This document shows, one piece after another, positions 11,930 to 23,802 of a stretch of 64,000 nucleotides of DNA. The notes below the pieces were generated by a model. That model ran no database searches, was not told the DNA's origin, and worked only from the letters and a program-made list of their open reading frames with translations. The translations under genes were made by a program, and so were the position numbers. The stretch is from Xenopus tropicalis (lineage: Eukaryota; Chordata; Amphibia; Anura; Pipidae). The stretch lies in NCBI RefSeq assembly GCF_000004195.4, contig NC_030680.2:2606964-2670963 (forward strand). The letters run 5' to 3'. Positions within the stretch are counted from its first letter, which is position 1. Each line of letters starts with the position of its first letter.

Positions 11930-12330
11930 TTTAGTATGATATAGAGAGTTCTATTGTGAGACACTTTGTCATTGGTCTTCAATTTTAGTTTGTATTTTTT
12001 TATTTCAGTTATTTCAATAATTGTTCAGCAGCTATCTGGTTGCTAGGAACCAAATGACCTTAGCAACCAGGGAGGGGATTAAATGAGAGACAGGAATATG
12101 AATAGGGGAGGGGCTGAAATAGAAAGATAAGGAATAAAAAGTAACAATAACAATAAAACTGGAGCCTCACAGAGCAATAGGTTTCGGTTGCCGGGGTCAG
12201 TGACCCCCATTTGAAAGCTGCAGGGTCAGAAGTAGAAAGCAATTAATTCAGAAACTATAAATAATAACGACTAATTGAAAAGTGGCTTAGAATTGGCCAT
12301 TCTATAACCGACTATAACTTATTGCTTTTT
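11930..12330 (+). mobile_element. T2-type MITE
   Basis: Contains the ordered landmarks of the family: TTTAGTATGATATAGAGAG, CATTGGTCTTC, CTATCTGGTTGCTAGG, CCTTAGCAACCAGG, ACTGGAGCCTCACAGAGCAA, GGGGTCAGTGACCCCCATTT and TTGGCCATTCTATAACC. The terminal TTAAAGG is not clear in this copy. The family name rests on memory of Xenopus MITEs with TTAA target sites and TTAAAGG termini. Confidence 0.65.
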
Positions 12331-13007
12331 AACTTCACATTTTTGGACCTTTTCTGGTGAATAAATAGGGAAATGGAGTTTGTTGCCGGGCGGAAAAGCG
12401 TGGCCTTTGGGAAAGTATAGGAAACATACGTGATTGGCCCCCGAGTCCAGCGCGCCGGCTCACCCTATACTTTCTGCTTAAAATGTCAGCTCCAAACCAC
12501 ATATTTTTCTATTTTCATTAGAGCGGCGGGTTCCGCGCTCCCCGCCGATACAGAAAATGTTCTTTCCCGCCCCGGCCCCCACTCTCACCTTCTTAAGCTG
12601 CTAATTTATATGATTTTTTATTTTATTTTTATTTTTGCCGCAAAGGGCAGAGTGGGCAGCGGCCGCGCGTCCCCCCCAGAAGTCGTGTGGCATCGGGGGG
12701 CCAAGGCAACAATTTATTAAATTGCACGGAGAAGATGCCGCGGAATTCTCAAGCGGCGAATACAGGAATGTTCTAGTCTAAACATAGAACAGATAAGGGG
12801 CATTCTTATTGGGCCAGAACACCCCCCCCCCCCCCCGGTGCCAGAGATTTCACATTCAGATGGTTACTAATGAATTAGCCAATCACGCGGCACCGTGCAG
12901 CCAGAATGGCATTGCCCCCCTATTGGGGCAGATATTTATATACCGTGTGTTATGTCTCCCCGGCTTTAAGTACTGAATTTGGGCAGATAGATTAGTGTTT
13001 TGTGCCT
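12331..13007. other. unique spacer with poly-C tract
   Basis: Complex sequence, GC-rich at 12640-12740, with a C-run of about 16 at 12822-12837. No supported gene or RNA. Confidence 0.5.
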
Positions 13008-15090
13008 TTATGGGGGAGTGTATTTCCTGCTGCTCATGTGCCTCTACTTCCTTTACACTGGGGGAGTGTATTTCCCGGTACCCATGTGACTGTCTCTGCT
13101 TCCTTTGCACGGGGGAGTGTATTTCCAGGTACCCATGTGACTGTCTCTGCTTCCTTTGCACGGGGGAGTGTATTTCCTGGTACCCATGTGACTGTCTCTG
13201 CTTCCTGTGTTCGGGGGAGTGTATTTCCTGGTACCCATGTGACTGTCTCTGCTTCCTGTGTGCGGGGGAGTGTATTTCCTGGTACCCATGTGACTGTCTC
13301 TGCTTCCTGTGTTCGGGGGAGTGTATTTCCTGGTACCCATGTGTCTCTACTTCCTTTACACTGGGGGAGTGTATTTCCCGGTACCCATGTGACTGTCTCT
13401 GCTTCCTTTGCGCGGGGGAGTGTATTTCCCGGTACCCATGTGACTGTCTCTGCTTCCTTTGCACGGGGGAGTGTATTTCCAGGTACCCATGTGACTGTCT
13501 CTGCTTCCTTTGCATGGGGGAGTGTATTTCCCGGTACCCATGTGACTGTCTCTGCTTCCTGTGTTCGGGGGAGTGTATTTCCTGGTACCCATGTGACTGT
13601 CTCTGCTTCCTGTGTGCGGGGGAGTGTATTTCCTGGTACCCATGTGACTGTCTCTGCTTCCTTTGCACGGGGGAGTGTATTTCCTGGTACCCATGTGACT
13701 GTCTCTGCTTCCTTTGCATGGGGGAGTGTATTTCCTGGTACCCATGTGACTGTCTCTGCTTCCTGTGTTCGGGGGAGTGTATTTCCTGGTACCCATGTGA
13801 CTGTCTCTGCTTCCTGTGTGCGGGGGAGTGTATTTCCTGGTACCCATGTGACTGTCTCTGCTTCCTGTGTTCGGGGGAGTGTATTTCCCGGTACCCATGT
13901 GACTGTCTCTGCTTCCTGTGCATGGGGGAGTGTATTTCCTGGTACCCATGTGACTGTCTCTGCTTCCTTTGCACGGGGGGAGTGTATTTCCCGGTACTCA
14001 TGTGACTGTCTCTGCTTCCTTTGCACGGGGGAGTGTATTTCCTGGTACCCATGTGACTGTCTCTGCTTCCTTTGCACGGGGGAGTGTATTTCCCGGTACC
14101 TGTGTGACTGTCTCTGCTTCCTTTGCACGGGGGAGTGTATTTCCTGGTACCCATGTGACTGTCTCTGCTTCCTTTGCACGGGGGAGTGTATTTCCTGGTA
14201 CCCATGTGACTGTCTCTGCTTCCTTTGCACGGGGGAGTGTATTTCCCGGTACCCATGTGACTGTCTCTGCTTCCTGTGTGCGGGGGAGTGTATTTCCTGG
14301 TACCCATGTGACTGTCTCTGCTTCCTTTGCACGGGGGAGTGTATTTCCTGGTACCCATGTGACTGTCTCTGCTTCCTGTGTGCGGGGGAGTGTATTTCCT
14401 GGTACCCATGTGACTGTCTCTGCTTCCTTTGCACGGGGGAGTGTATTTCCCGGTACCCATGTGACTGTCTCTGCTTCCTTTGCACGGGGGAGTGTATTTC
14501 CTGGTACCCATGTGACTGTCTCTGCTTCCTTTGCACGGGGGAGTGTATTTCCTGGTACCCATGTGACTGTCTCTGCTTCCTGTGTGCGGGGGAGTGTATT
14601 TCCTGGTACCCATGTGACTGTCTCTGCTTCCTTTGCACGGGGGAGTGTATTTCCTGGTACCCATGTGACTGTCTCTGCTTCCTGTGTGCGGGGGAGTGTA
14701 TTTCCTGGTACCCATGTGACTGTCTCTGCTTCCTTTGCACGGGGGAGTGTATTTCCCGGTACCCGTGTGACTGTCTCTGCTTCCTTTGCACGGGGGAGTG
14801 TATTTCCTGGTACCCATGTGACTGTCTCTGCTTCCTTTGCACGGGGGAGTGTATTTCCCGGTACCCATGTGACTGTCTCTGCTTCCTGTGCACGGGGGAG
14901 TGTATTTCCCGGTACCCATGTGACTGTCTCTGCTTCCTTTGCACGGGGGAGTGTATTTCCTGGTACCCATGTGACTGTCTCTGCTTCCTTTGCACGGGGG
15001 AGTGTATTTCCCGGTACCCATGTGACTGTCTCTGCTTCCTGTGCACGGGGGAGTGTATTTCCCGGTACTCACGTGACTGTTTCTTTTTTT
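13008..15090 (+). repeat. 51-bp tandem array
   Basis: About 41 copies of a 51-bp unit containing GGGGGAGTGTATTTCCTGGT, ACCCATGTGACTGTCTCTGC and TTCCTTTGCAC. Variant positions are CCTGG/CCCGG, and the TTTGCAC/TGTGTTC/TGTGCAC block. Since 51 is 17 codons and the unit lacks stops in several frames, frames of 670-729 residues run through on both strands. I regard them as artefacts: no splice signals, no initiation context and no conserved family. Units of 47 or 37 bp (13040-13070, 13340-13365) shift the frame. Confidence 0.97.
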
Positions 15091-15343
15091 GTGTGTTTCT
15101 GGGAAGAATACAGTAACTCAGTCTTGCTTTATGGCAGGAATTCTAGAAATACAGGCAGGAGTTATACCCCGAGAAGCCCCACAGACTGGTACCTGTAGGC
15201 AGGATCGGTTCCCTGTTATCTATGTCTTATTTGCCTTTACAGCACTGCTGTCTGGGGGGTGTTCTGTTATGTAAAGGGATGCTGGGAGTTGTAGTCTGGA
15301 ACATATAAGGATTTAGGGTTAAGAGTCAGGGGTGCAATTATGT
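15091..15343. other. spacer with dispersed-repeat remnants
   Basis: Contains CTTGCTTTATGGCAGGAATT and GATGCTGGGAGTTGTAGT, two short motifs that recur in frog repeats. No gene. Confidence 0.5.
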
Positions 15344-15703
15344 TTAACATTTAGTATGATGTAGAGAGTAATATTCTGAGACAATTTGCAATTGGTCTTT
15401 TTTATCATTTGTAGTTTTTCACTTATTTCAGTTTTTATTCAGCAGCTCTCCAGTTTGGAGTTTCAGCAGCTATCTGGTTGCTAGGGTCCAAATTACCTTA
15501 GCAACTGGAGAAGGGTTTGAATGAGACATAGGAATATGAATAGGGGAGGGGCTGAATAGAAAGATAAGGAATAAAAAGTAACCATAACAATAAAACTGGA
15601 GCCTCACAGAGCAATAGGGTTTGGCTGCCGGGGTCAGTGACCCCCATTTGAAAGCTGCAAAGAGTTGGGATAAGAAGGCAAATAATTAGAAAACTATAAC
15701 ATG
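15344..15703 (+). mobile_element. T2-type MITE, 3' end lost to a minisatellite
   Basis: Carries TTTAGTATGATGTAGAGAG, GACAATTTGCAATTGGTC, CTATCTGGTTGCTAGGG, ACTGGAGCCTCACAGAGCAA and GGTCAGTGACCCCCATTTGA in family order. The copy stops at AAACTATAAC, exactly where the 23-bp array starts, so the right arm is missing. Confidence 0.7.
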
Positions 15704-16215
15704 AATGTCTGAATGTGAGCGCTGAGTGTGAGTGAATGTGAGCGCTGAGTGTGAGTGAATGTGAGCACTGAGTGTGAGTGAGAGTGAATGTGAGCGCTAA
15801 GTGTGAGTGAATGTGAGTGCTGGATGTGAGTGAATGTGAGTGCTGAATGTGAGTGAATGTGAGCACTGAATGTGAGTGAATGGGAGCGATGAGTGTGAGT
15901 GAATGTGAGCGATGAGTGTGAGTGAATGTGAGCGTTAAGTGTGAGTGAATGTGAGTGAATGTGAGCGCTAAGTATGAGTGAATGTGAGTGAAGAGTGTGA
16001 GTGAATGTGAGCGCTGAATGTGAGTGAATGTGAGCGCTGAGTGTGAGTGAATGTGAGTGCTGAGTGTGAGTGAATGTGAGCGCTGAATGTGAGTGAATGG
16101 AAGTGCTGGATGTGAGTGAATGTGAGCGCTGAGTGGGAGTGAATGTGAGCGCTGAGTGGGAGTGAATGTGAGCGCTGAGTGTGAGTGAATGTGAGTGAAT
16201 GTGAGCGCTGCGAGT
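15704..16215 (+). repeat. 23-bp tandem array
   Basis: About 22 copies of GAATGTGAGCGCTGAGTGTG plus AGT, with a shorter GAATGTGAGT insertion in several units and GCTGAATG, GCTAAGTG and GATGAGTG variants. Histidine/serine-rich reverse frames are artefacts. Confidence 0.95.
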
Positions 16216-16559
16216 AAGAGAGCGACTCCGCCAGCGAGATTCCCGCCGCACTGATAGATTTTTATTGCCGGCTTCTGTTTTTATTGAGGATAATGAATTC
16301 CGTGTGTTTGGCGCCGGGATGAGAACTAACGTGCCCTCTGCTGCGACCCCACCTGTTCCAGCTCCGCAGTCGCAACCGGGAGTTCATGTTGCGGAGCATC
16401 TGGAGAATCGCACAGTGTCATCCCTGGGGGGGCGAGACCCTCATTTGTCTTTCACTTAAGCAGATGTAGAGCAGTGAGTGTAGGGGGGGCCCCGTCCCAC
16501 TGGGGGGGACTGACTGACTGACTGACTGAACTACTGCACTTTCTGCTTTTATTTAGATT
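16216..16559. other. unique spacer with GACT microsatellite
   Basis: Complex sequence; five tandem GACT copies lie at about 16508-16528 after a G-run. No supported gene. Confidence 0.5.
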
Positions 16560-17150
16560 TAAATGGGATTTGACTCCAGAAATATTTTCCAATATCCATT
16601 CATTGTGTCTGTCCCTTTCCCTTCCCTGCACTGCTGGTTCTGACTCCTGATACAACTCCCCAATATCCATTCATTCCTCATTCTCACTGGGTTTATAGTT
16701 ATGTGTAACTGTCACTGTGTCTGTCCCTTTCCCTTCCCTGCACTGCTGGTTCTGACTCCTGATACAACTCCCCAATATCCATTCATTCCTCATTCTCACT
16801 GGGTTTATAGTTATGTGTAACTGTCACTGTGTCTGTCCCTTTCCCTTCCCTGCACTGCTGGTTCTGACTCCTGATACAACTCCCCAATATCCATTCATTC
16901 CTCATTCTCACTGGGTTTATAGTTATGTGTAACTGTCACTGTGTCTGTCCCTTTCCCTTCCCTGCACTGCTGGTTCTGACTCCTGATACAACTCCCCAAT
17001 ATCCATTCATTCCTCATTCTCACTGGGTTTATAGTTATGTGTAACTGTCACTGTGTCTGTCCCTTTCCCTTCCCTGCACTGCTGGTTCTGACTCCTGATA
17101 CAACTCCCCAATATCCATTCATTCCTCATTCTCACTGGGTTTATATTTCC
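16560..17150 (+). repeat. 112-bp tandem array
   Basis: About 5 copies of a 112-bp unit with TGTGTCTGTCCCTTTCCCTT, CCCTGCACTGCTGGTTCTGA and CCAATATCCATTCATTCCTC. Internal copies are almost identical; the first copy has AGAAATATTTTCCAATATCC and lacks the CACTGGG segment. A fragment resembling CCCTGCACTGCTGGTTCTCA also occurs alone at 27146-27166. Confidence 0.96.
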
Positions 17151-17446
17151 ATGTTAATGTTATTGCTACTGACAGACGTGTCTCCCTGTGACCTTCTTTA
17201 ATACAATAATACGTCACATTAACCTGAGTTGTTACCAGCGATTCCTTAGACGTCTCACCTCCCAGATTCCGTTCTGTATTATTTATACTCATCTTTCCCT
17301 TCATATGTAACATTTACTGCTTTGGGACTTTGGAACAATTTACACCTATGAACACAATCGGTTTTTGCCCCGGGAAAAATACATTAATAGACAAACATCT
17401 AGGTATTTCCTCCTGTATTGTTTTCAAAATAAGAGAGAAGAAGGTG
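17151..17446. other. unique spacer
   Basis: About 300 bp of complex sequence. Nothing recognisable. Confidence 0.5.
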
Positions 17447-18497
17447 ACGGGGGGGGGGGGGGGTCGGGGGGTAGAGAGACAAATGGGGGGAGAGGGGAAA
17501 TATAGAAGGGGGGAGAAGAGGGAGGATGGGGGGGAGTAAGGCCAAACAGTTGGGGGGGGGAATAGAAAAGGAAAGGAGAGGGGATGAGAGACAGAAGGAG
17601 AGAGGGGAAGGGAAAGGGGGTTCGGGGAGTAGAGAGACAAATGGGGGGAGAGGGGAAATATAGAAGGGGGGAGAAGAGGGAGGATGGGGGGGAGTAAGGC
17701 CAAACAGTTGGGGGGGGGGAATAGAAAAGGAAAGGAGAGGGGATGAGAGACAGAAGGAGAGAGGGGAAGGGAAAGGGGGTTCGGGGAGTAGAGAGACAAA
17801 TGGGGGAGAGGGGAAATATAGAAGGGGGGAGAAGAGGGAGGATGGGGGGGAGTAAGGCCAAACAGTTGGGGGGGGGAATAGAAAAGGAAAGGAGAGGGGA
17901 TGAGAGACAGAAGGAGAGAGGGGAAGGGAAAGGGGGTTCGGGGAGTAGAGAGACAAATGGGGGGAGAGGGGAAATATAGAAGGGGGGAGAAGAACGAGGA
18001 TGGGGGGGAGTAAGGCCAAACAGTTGGGGGGGGGGAATAGAAAAGGAAAGGAGAGGGGATGAGAGACAGAAGGAGAGAGGGGAAGGGAAAGGGGGTTCGG
18101 GGAGAGACAAATGGGGGGAGAGGGGAAATATAGAAGGGGGAGAAGAGGGAGGATGGGGGGAGTAAGGCCAAACAGTTGGGGGGGGAATAGAAAAGGAAAG
18201 GAGAGGGGATGAGAGACAGAAGGAGAGAGGGGAAGGGAAAGGGGGTTCGGGGAGTAGAGAGACAAATGGGGGGAGAGGGGAAATATAGAAGGGGGAGAAG
18301 AGGGAGGATGGGGGGGAGTAAGGCCAAACAGTTGGGGGGGGGGGAATAGAAAAGGAAAGGAGAGGGGATGAGAGACAGAAGGAGAGAGGGGAAGGGAAAG
18401 GGGGTTCGGGGAGTAGAGAGACAAATGGGGGGAGAGGGGAAATATAGAAGGGGGGAGAAGAGGGAGGATGGGGGGGAGTAAGGCCAAACAGTTGGGG
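17447..18497 (-). repeat. 158-bp purine-rich tandem array (inverted copy)
   Basis: About 6.6 copies of a 158-159 bp unit that on the + strand is nearly all purine (GAGAGACAAATGGGGGGAGA, AAGGAAAGGAGAGGGGATGA) apart from CCAAACAGTTGG. G-runs vary from 6 to 12. The reverse complement forms the array at 26153-26985. Proline/leucine/serine-rich frames up to 461 residues on the - strand are artefacts. Confidence 0.97.
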
Positions 18498-19137
18498 GGG
18501 GGCTGCGCTGCTCGTGTTTTTGCTGCACAAACTTTACAGATGACAGAAATATTTGGGGGGGGGGGATATAAACTAAACACAAGATTTCGGGGGGAGCCGC
18601 TGGAGTTGCCCCCCATAAGGAATATTTAAGGAATAAGTCAGATCTCAGTTGATCAGAAGGGAAGAGGGAAAGTATCAGCGGAGAGCGATGAACTGACAAT
18701 AACTCGATCGTTTCTGGATCAGCTGGTTCTATTCGGGTTCAATTTGCCATGTGATTGACCCGGGGGTTTAGCGTTACAGTCACATTCCTGCGCCGAGCGC
18801 TGAGTAAAGGGAACATTAACCCCAATTTGCCTTAGAAAACATCATTCCAGGCAACTTTACTGGATGAATTTATTACAAATTTCAGTGCTTTAAAAGTTTT
18901 GTGTAAATGTAATTCCTATAGAAACAGCATTGGCTGAACTCCTGCTTGTTACTCTTTAATCAATGTTGCAAAGGTCGGTCTCCCCCAGCGAGTCAGGTCT
19001 GTCAGGCTGCTCCTTGTGTTACATTGTTTCAGACAGAGCCCCCAGGGGCAAAAAATTATATTTTGGGTTTACTTGTCCTTGAACTCCAGTATAAATAGTG
19101 CGGGCAGTAAGTCCTTCCCAAACCTTACAGGAGATGG
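18498..19137. promoter_or_regulatory. unique spacer, possible conserved non-coding element
   Basis: Contains a smooth, non-repetitive AT-moderate stretch at 18830-18990 (TTTATTACAAATTTCAGTGC, GTGTAAATGTAATTCC, CTTTAATCAATGTTG) typical in appearance of conserved regulatory DNA. No frame of note. Conservation is untested. Confidence 0.3.
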
Positions 19138-20416
19138 ATACCCCTTATTGGGGCAGAACAGCCCTATTGGGTTTATTTAATGGTAAAATGATTCCCTTTT
19201 CTCTGTAATAATAAAACAGTACCTGTACTTGATCCCAACTAAGATATAATTACCCCTTATTGGGGGCAGAACAGCCCTATTGGGTTTATTTAATGGTTAA
19301 ATGATTCCCTTTTCTCTGTAATAATAAAACAGTACCTGTACTTGATCCCAACTAAGATATAATTACCCCTTATTGGGGCAGAACAGCCCTATTGGGTTTA
19401 TTTAATGGTTAAATGATTCCCTTTTCTCTGTAATAATAAAACAGTACCTGTACTTGATCCCAACTAAGATATAATTACCCCTTATTGGGGCAGAACAGCC
19501 CTATTGGGTTTATTTCATGGTTAAATGATTCCCTTTTCTCTGTAATAATAAAACAGTACCTGTACTTGATCCCAACTAAGATATAATTACCCCTTATTGG
19601 GGCAGAACAGCCCTATTGGGTTTATTTAATGGTTAAATGATTCCTTTTTCTCTGTAATAATAAAACAGTACCTGTACTTGATCCCAACTAAGATATAATT
19701 ACCCCTTATTGGGGCAGAACAGCCCTATTGGGTTTATTTCATGGTTAAATGATTCCCTTTTATCTGTAATAATAAAACAGTACCTGTACTTGATCCCAAC
19801 TAAGATATAATTACCCCTTATTGGGGCAGAACAGCCCTATTGGGTTTATTTAATGGTTAAATGATTCCTTTTTCTCTGTAATAATAAAACAGTACCTGTA
19901 CTTGATCCCAACTAAGATATAATTACCCCTTATTGGGGCAGAACAACCCTATTGGGTTTATTTAATGGTTAAATGATTCCTTTTTCTCTGTAATAATAAA
20001 ACAGTACCTGTACTTGATCCCAACTAAGATATAATTACCCCTTATTGGGGCAGAACAGCCCTATTGGGTTTATTTCATGGTTAAATGATTCCCTTTTATC
20101 TGTAATAATAAAACAGTACCTGTACTTGATCCCAACTAAGATATAATTACCCCTTATTGGGGGCAGAACAGCCCTATTGGGTTTATTTAATGGTTAAATG
20201 ATTCCCTTTTCTCTGTAATAATAAAACAGTACCTGTACTTGATCCCAACTAAGATATAATTACCCCTTATTGGGGCAGAACAGCCCTATTGGGTTTATTT
20301 AATGGTTAAATGATTCCCTTTTCTCTGTAATAATAAAACAGTACCTGTACTTGATCCCAACTAAGATATAATTACCCCTTATTGGGGCAGAACAGCCCTA
20401 TTGGGTTTATTTCATG
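19138..20416 (+). repeat. 112-bp MITE-internal tandem array, locus 1
   Basis: About 11.4 copies of a 112-bp unit containing TTATTGGGGCAGAACAGCCC, TATTGGGTTTATTTAATGGT, TCTGTAATAATAAAACAGTA and CCTGTACTTGATCCCAACTA. Alternating AATGG/CATGG and CCCTTTTC/CCTTTTTC/CCCTTTTA variants give a pattern of two- and three-unit blocks. No transposon terminus flanks this array. Related loci are 40172-40507 (inverted) and 50671-51352. Confidence 0.97.
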
Positions 20417-20729
20417 GTAACATGTGACTATATATATATATGTGTAAGTAGAACTTGCTCGCGAGGGCCGGGGTTGGTTTCCCAGCGAGTGGCAGTAATT
20501 AGTTCCCTCATTAAGGAACACAAGGGGAAATGTTCTGCCTGGGGGCAAATCTGTCTCGTTTGTGTTTCTCGTTGGCGATAACGGCGCTGATTTAGTGTCC
20601 AGATTCCTCGCAGATGTTTAATGTCCGACCGCGTATTTAATCTTCATTCTTCTGCATGAATTTCCCCTCGCGACTGATCTCCAAGTAAGGAAATAAACTC
20701 GGATTCAGCGGAACCGTAACTCCCTGCGT
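20417..20729. promoter_or_regulatory. unique spacer, possible conserved non-coding element
   Basis: Carries TGGCAGTAATTAGTTCCC, CATTAAGG, a TATATATATATA tract at 20431-20441 and ATTTAATCTTCATTC. The homeodomain-type TAATTA core suggests regulatory DNA, but that is inference. Confidence 0.3.
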
Positions 20730-22783
20730 GCCCTCGGCGCCCCTCATACACAGGGGGTTTAGCTTGGGGGTCTCGGCGCCCCTCATACACAGGGGGTTTA
20801 GCTTGGGGGTCTCGGCGCCCCTCATACACAGGGGGTTTAGCTTGGGGGTCTCGGCGCCCCTCATACACAGGGGGTTTAGCTTGGGGGTCTTGGCGCCCCT
20901 CATACACAGGGGGTTTAGCTTGGGGGTCCTGGCGCCCCTCATACACAGGGGGTTTAGCTTGGGGGTCTCGGCCCCCCTCATACACAGGGGGTTTAGCTTG
21001 GGGGTCTCGGCGCCCCTCATACACAGGGGGTTTAGCTTGGGGGTCTCTGCACCCCTCATACACAGGGGGTTTAGCTTGGGGGTCTCTGCACCCCTCATAC
21101 ACAGGGGGTTAAGCTTGGGGGTCTCGGCACCCCATACACAGGGGGTTTAGCTTGGGGGTCTCGGCGCCCCTCATACACAGCGGGTTTAGCTTGGGGGTCT
21201 CTGCACCCCTCATACACAGGGGGTTTAGCTTGGGGGTCTCTGCACCCCTCATACACAGGGGGTTTAGCTTGGGGGTCTCGGCGCCCCTCATACACAGCGG
21301 GTTTAGCTTGGGGGTCTCTGCACCCCTCATACACAGGGGGTTTAGCTTGGGGGTCTCTGCACCCCTCTTACACAGGGGGTTTAGCTTGGGGGTCTCGGCG
21401 CCCCTCATACACAGGGGGTTTAGCTTGGGGTCTCGGCGCCCCATACACAGGGGGTTTAGCTTGGGGGTCTCGGCGCCCCTCATACACAGGGGGTTTAGCT
21501 TGGGGTCTCGGCGCCCCATACACAGGGGGTTTAGCTTGGGGGTCTCGGCGCCCCTCATACACAGGGGGTTTAGCTTGGGGGTCCTGGCGCCCCTCATACA
21601 CAGGGGGTTTAGCTTGGGGGTCCTGGCACCCCTCATACACAGGGGGTTTAGCTTGGGGGTCTCGGCGCCTCATACACAGGGGGTTCAGCTTGGGGGTCTC
21701 GGTGCCCCTCATACACAGGGGGTTTAGCTTGGGGGTCTCGGCCCCCCTCATACACAGGGGGTTCAGCTTGGGGGTCTCGGCGCCCCATACACAGGGGGTT
21801 TAGCTTGGGGGTCTTGGCGCCCCTCATACACAGGGGGTTAACTTGGGGGTCCTGGCGCCCCTCATACACTGGGGGTTTAGCTTGGGGGTCTTGGCGCCCC
21901 TCATACACAGGGGGTTTAGCTTGGGGGTCTCGGCACCCCTCATACACAGGGGGTTTAGCTTGGGGGTCTCTGCGCCCCTCATACACAGGGGGTTTAGCTT
22001 GGGGGTCCTGGCGCCCCTCATACACAGGGGGTTTAGCTTGGGGGTCTTGGCGCCCCTCATACATAGGGGTTTTAGCTTGGGGGTCCTGGCGCCCCCATAC
22101 ACAGGGGGTTTAGCTTGGGGGTCTCGGCGCCCCTCATACACAGGGGGTTTAGCTTGGGGGTCTTGGCGCCCCTCATACACAGGGGGTTTAGCTTGGGGGT
22201 CTCGGCGCCCCTCATACACAGGGGGTTTAGCTTGGGGGTCTCGGCGCCCCTCATACACAGGGGGTTTAGCTTGGGGGTCTCTGCGCCCCTCATACACAGG
22301 GGGTTTAGCTTGGGGGTCCTGGCGCCCCCATACACAGGGGGTTTAGCTTGGGGGTCTTTGCGCCCCTCATACACAGGGGGTTAACTTGGGGGTCCTGGCG
22401 CCCCTCATACACAGGGGGTTTAGCTTGGGGGTCTCGGCGCCCCTCATACACAGGGGGTTTAGCTTGGGGGTCTTGGCGCCCCTCATACACAGGGGGTTTA
22501 GCTTGGGGGTCTCTGCGCCCCTCATACACAGGGGGTTTAGCTTGGGGGTCCTGGCGCCCCCATACACAGGGGGTTTAGCTTGGGGGTCTTGGCGCCCCTC
22601 AAACACAGGGGGTTTAGCTTGGGGGTCCTGGTGCCCCCATACACAGGGGGTTTAGCTTGGGGGTCTCGGTGCCCCTCATACACAGGGGGTTTAACTTGGG
22701 GGTCTCGGCGCCCCTCATACACAGGGGGTTTAGCTTGGGGGTCTCGGCGCCCCTCATACACAGGGGGTTTAGCTTCGGTCATT
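20730..22783 (+). repeat. 39-bp G-rich tandem array
   Basis: About 53 copies of a 39-bp unit: CCCCTCATACACAGGGGGTT followed by TAGCTTGGGGGTCTCGGCG. Each unit has two runs of five G. Shortened units lacking CTC (CGCCCCATACAC) and variants with TTAACTT, CTCTGCACC and TCCTGGCGC recur in blocks. Because 39 is 13 codons, stop-free frames persist on both strands; none is a gene. Confidence 0.97.
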
Positions 22784-23802
22784 GGGGGTCCCGGCTCTGT
22801 AATATCCTCAGCTTCTGGGGGACCCATAGAACTTTCTGTAGCTACTGCAGAACCTCTTGCTAAAGGAAAGTAGTAACTATTACTCATACGGTACAGTTAC
22901 TAAATCCCGTATGGAAAGGCCCGGTAGGAGCGGTGATTCTGCCCTATAAGATCTGTGTCTGCGGCAGCTCCAACTCCCGAGCCCCTGGGGGTGGGGGGGG
23001 GGGGGTAACTCGGTGCTGTTCTCACTCCAGGCCAGGGGCAAGTTCACACGTTGAGTCTGGATAATGTGAGAAGTTGCCCCGGGAGATGTGATAGAGGCCG
23101 GGGTGACCTTGTGTAGATTTCTGTTCTATTTTACTTTTCCTTTTCTGCCAACCCCCCCCCCCTTGGTCTGAAGCTTCAAAGGGGAACTTTCCCATCATTC
23201 CATGCTTTCCTTTTTAACCCTATCCCGTAGCTTTGGTTGCTCTGCCACAGCCAATGTTCGCATCACCAGGCAGCAGTGCTGTGAGTTTCTGGGAACCTTC
23301 TGGATAAGGGATCCCCCCCCCCATGTCTTGCCTTGCCTGACCCAGAGTGTCTGTGCCATAAAGCGAGACTGGGCTGAGTATTTCTTGCAGGGTGGGTCAG
23401 TGAAGGTGAGGTAGGTGGGATCGCTAGCCCCCCGGTGCTTGATGGGTTAAGTCTATCTGGCAGTGAGGCTCCGGCTCACGTGTGAAGCTGACAGTTTGGA
23501 ATTAGTGGAATTACTGGCATTTTGCTGCTCTTATCTGCACACACCTGGTTTTTATTCAGCACTTACACCCGGGCCTATGGGGGGAGGTTTCTGACAATTC
23601 CCGCAGGTTCCCGTCTCCAAATCATCACATTTACCTACCGGGGTTTTAGCCATTTGCCCTATTTGCCCTATTTTCCCTATTTGCCCATTGGCCTTATTTT
23701 TACTGAATGAGGAAATAGGTGTATAAGTTTATTTTATTATCAGGTTCAACCCCCAACCCTACAGTTATGGGCACTTTAATAAACTCCCTGTTCTTTCCCC
23801 TT
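22784..23802. other. unique spacer with poly-G and short tandem
   Basis: Complex sequence with a G-rich run at 22987-23007, a C-run at 23153-23162, and four imperfect copies of an approximately 10-bp ATTTGCCCTA motif at about 23648-23685. The frame at 23202-23414 lacks any recognisable domain. Confidence 0.45.

Noticed and set aside
12883..15116. Open frames of 670-729 residues on both strands
   Set aside because: They are translations of the 51-bp array; frames on both strands are equally open, which is a property of the unit and not of coding selection.
17314..18699. Proline/leucine/serine-rich frames up to 461 residues on -
   Set aside because: Products of the pyrimidine-rich strand of the 158-bp array; the inverted array at 26.1 kb gives the same peptides.
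20637..22887. Many 13-residue-periodic frames on both strands
   Set aside because: Direct consequence of the 39-bp unit.
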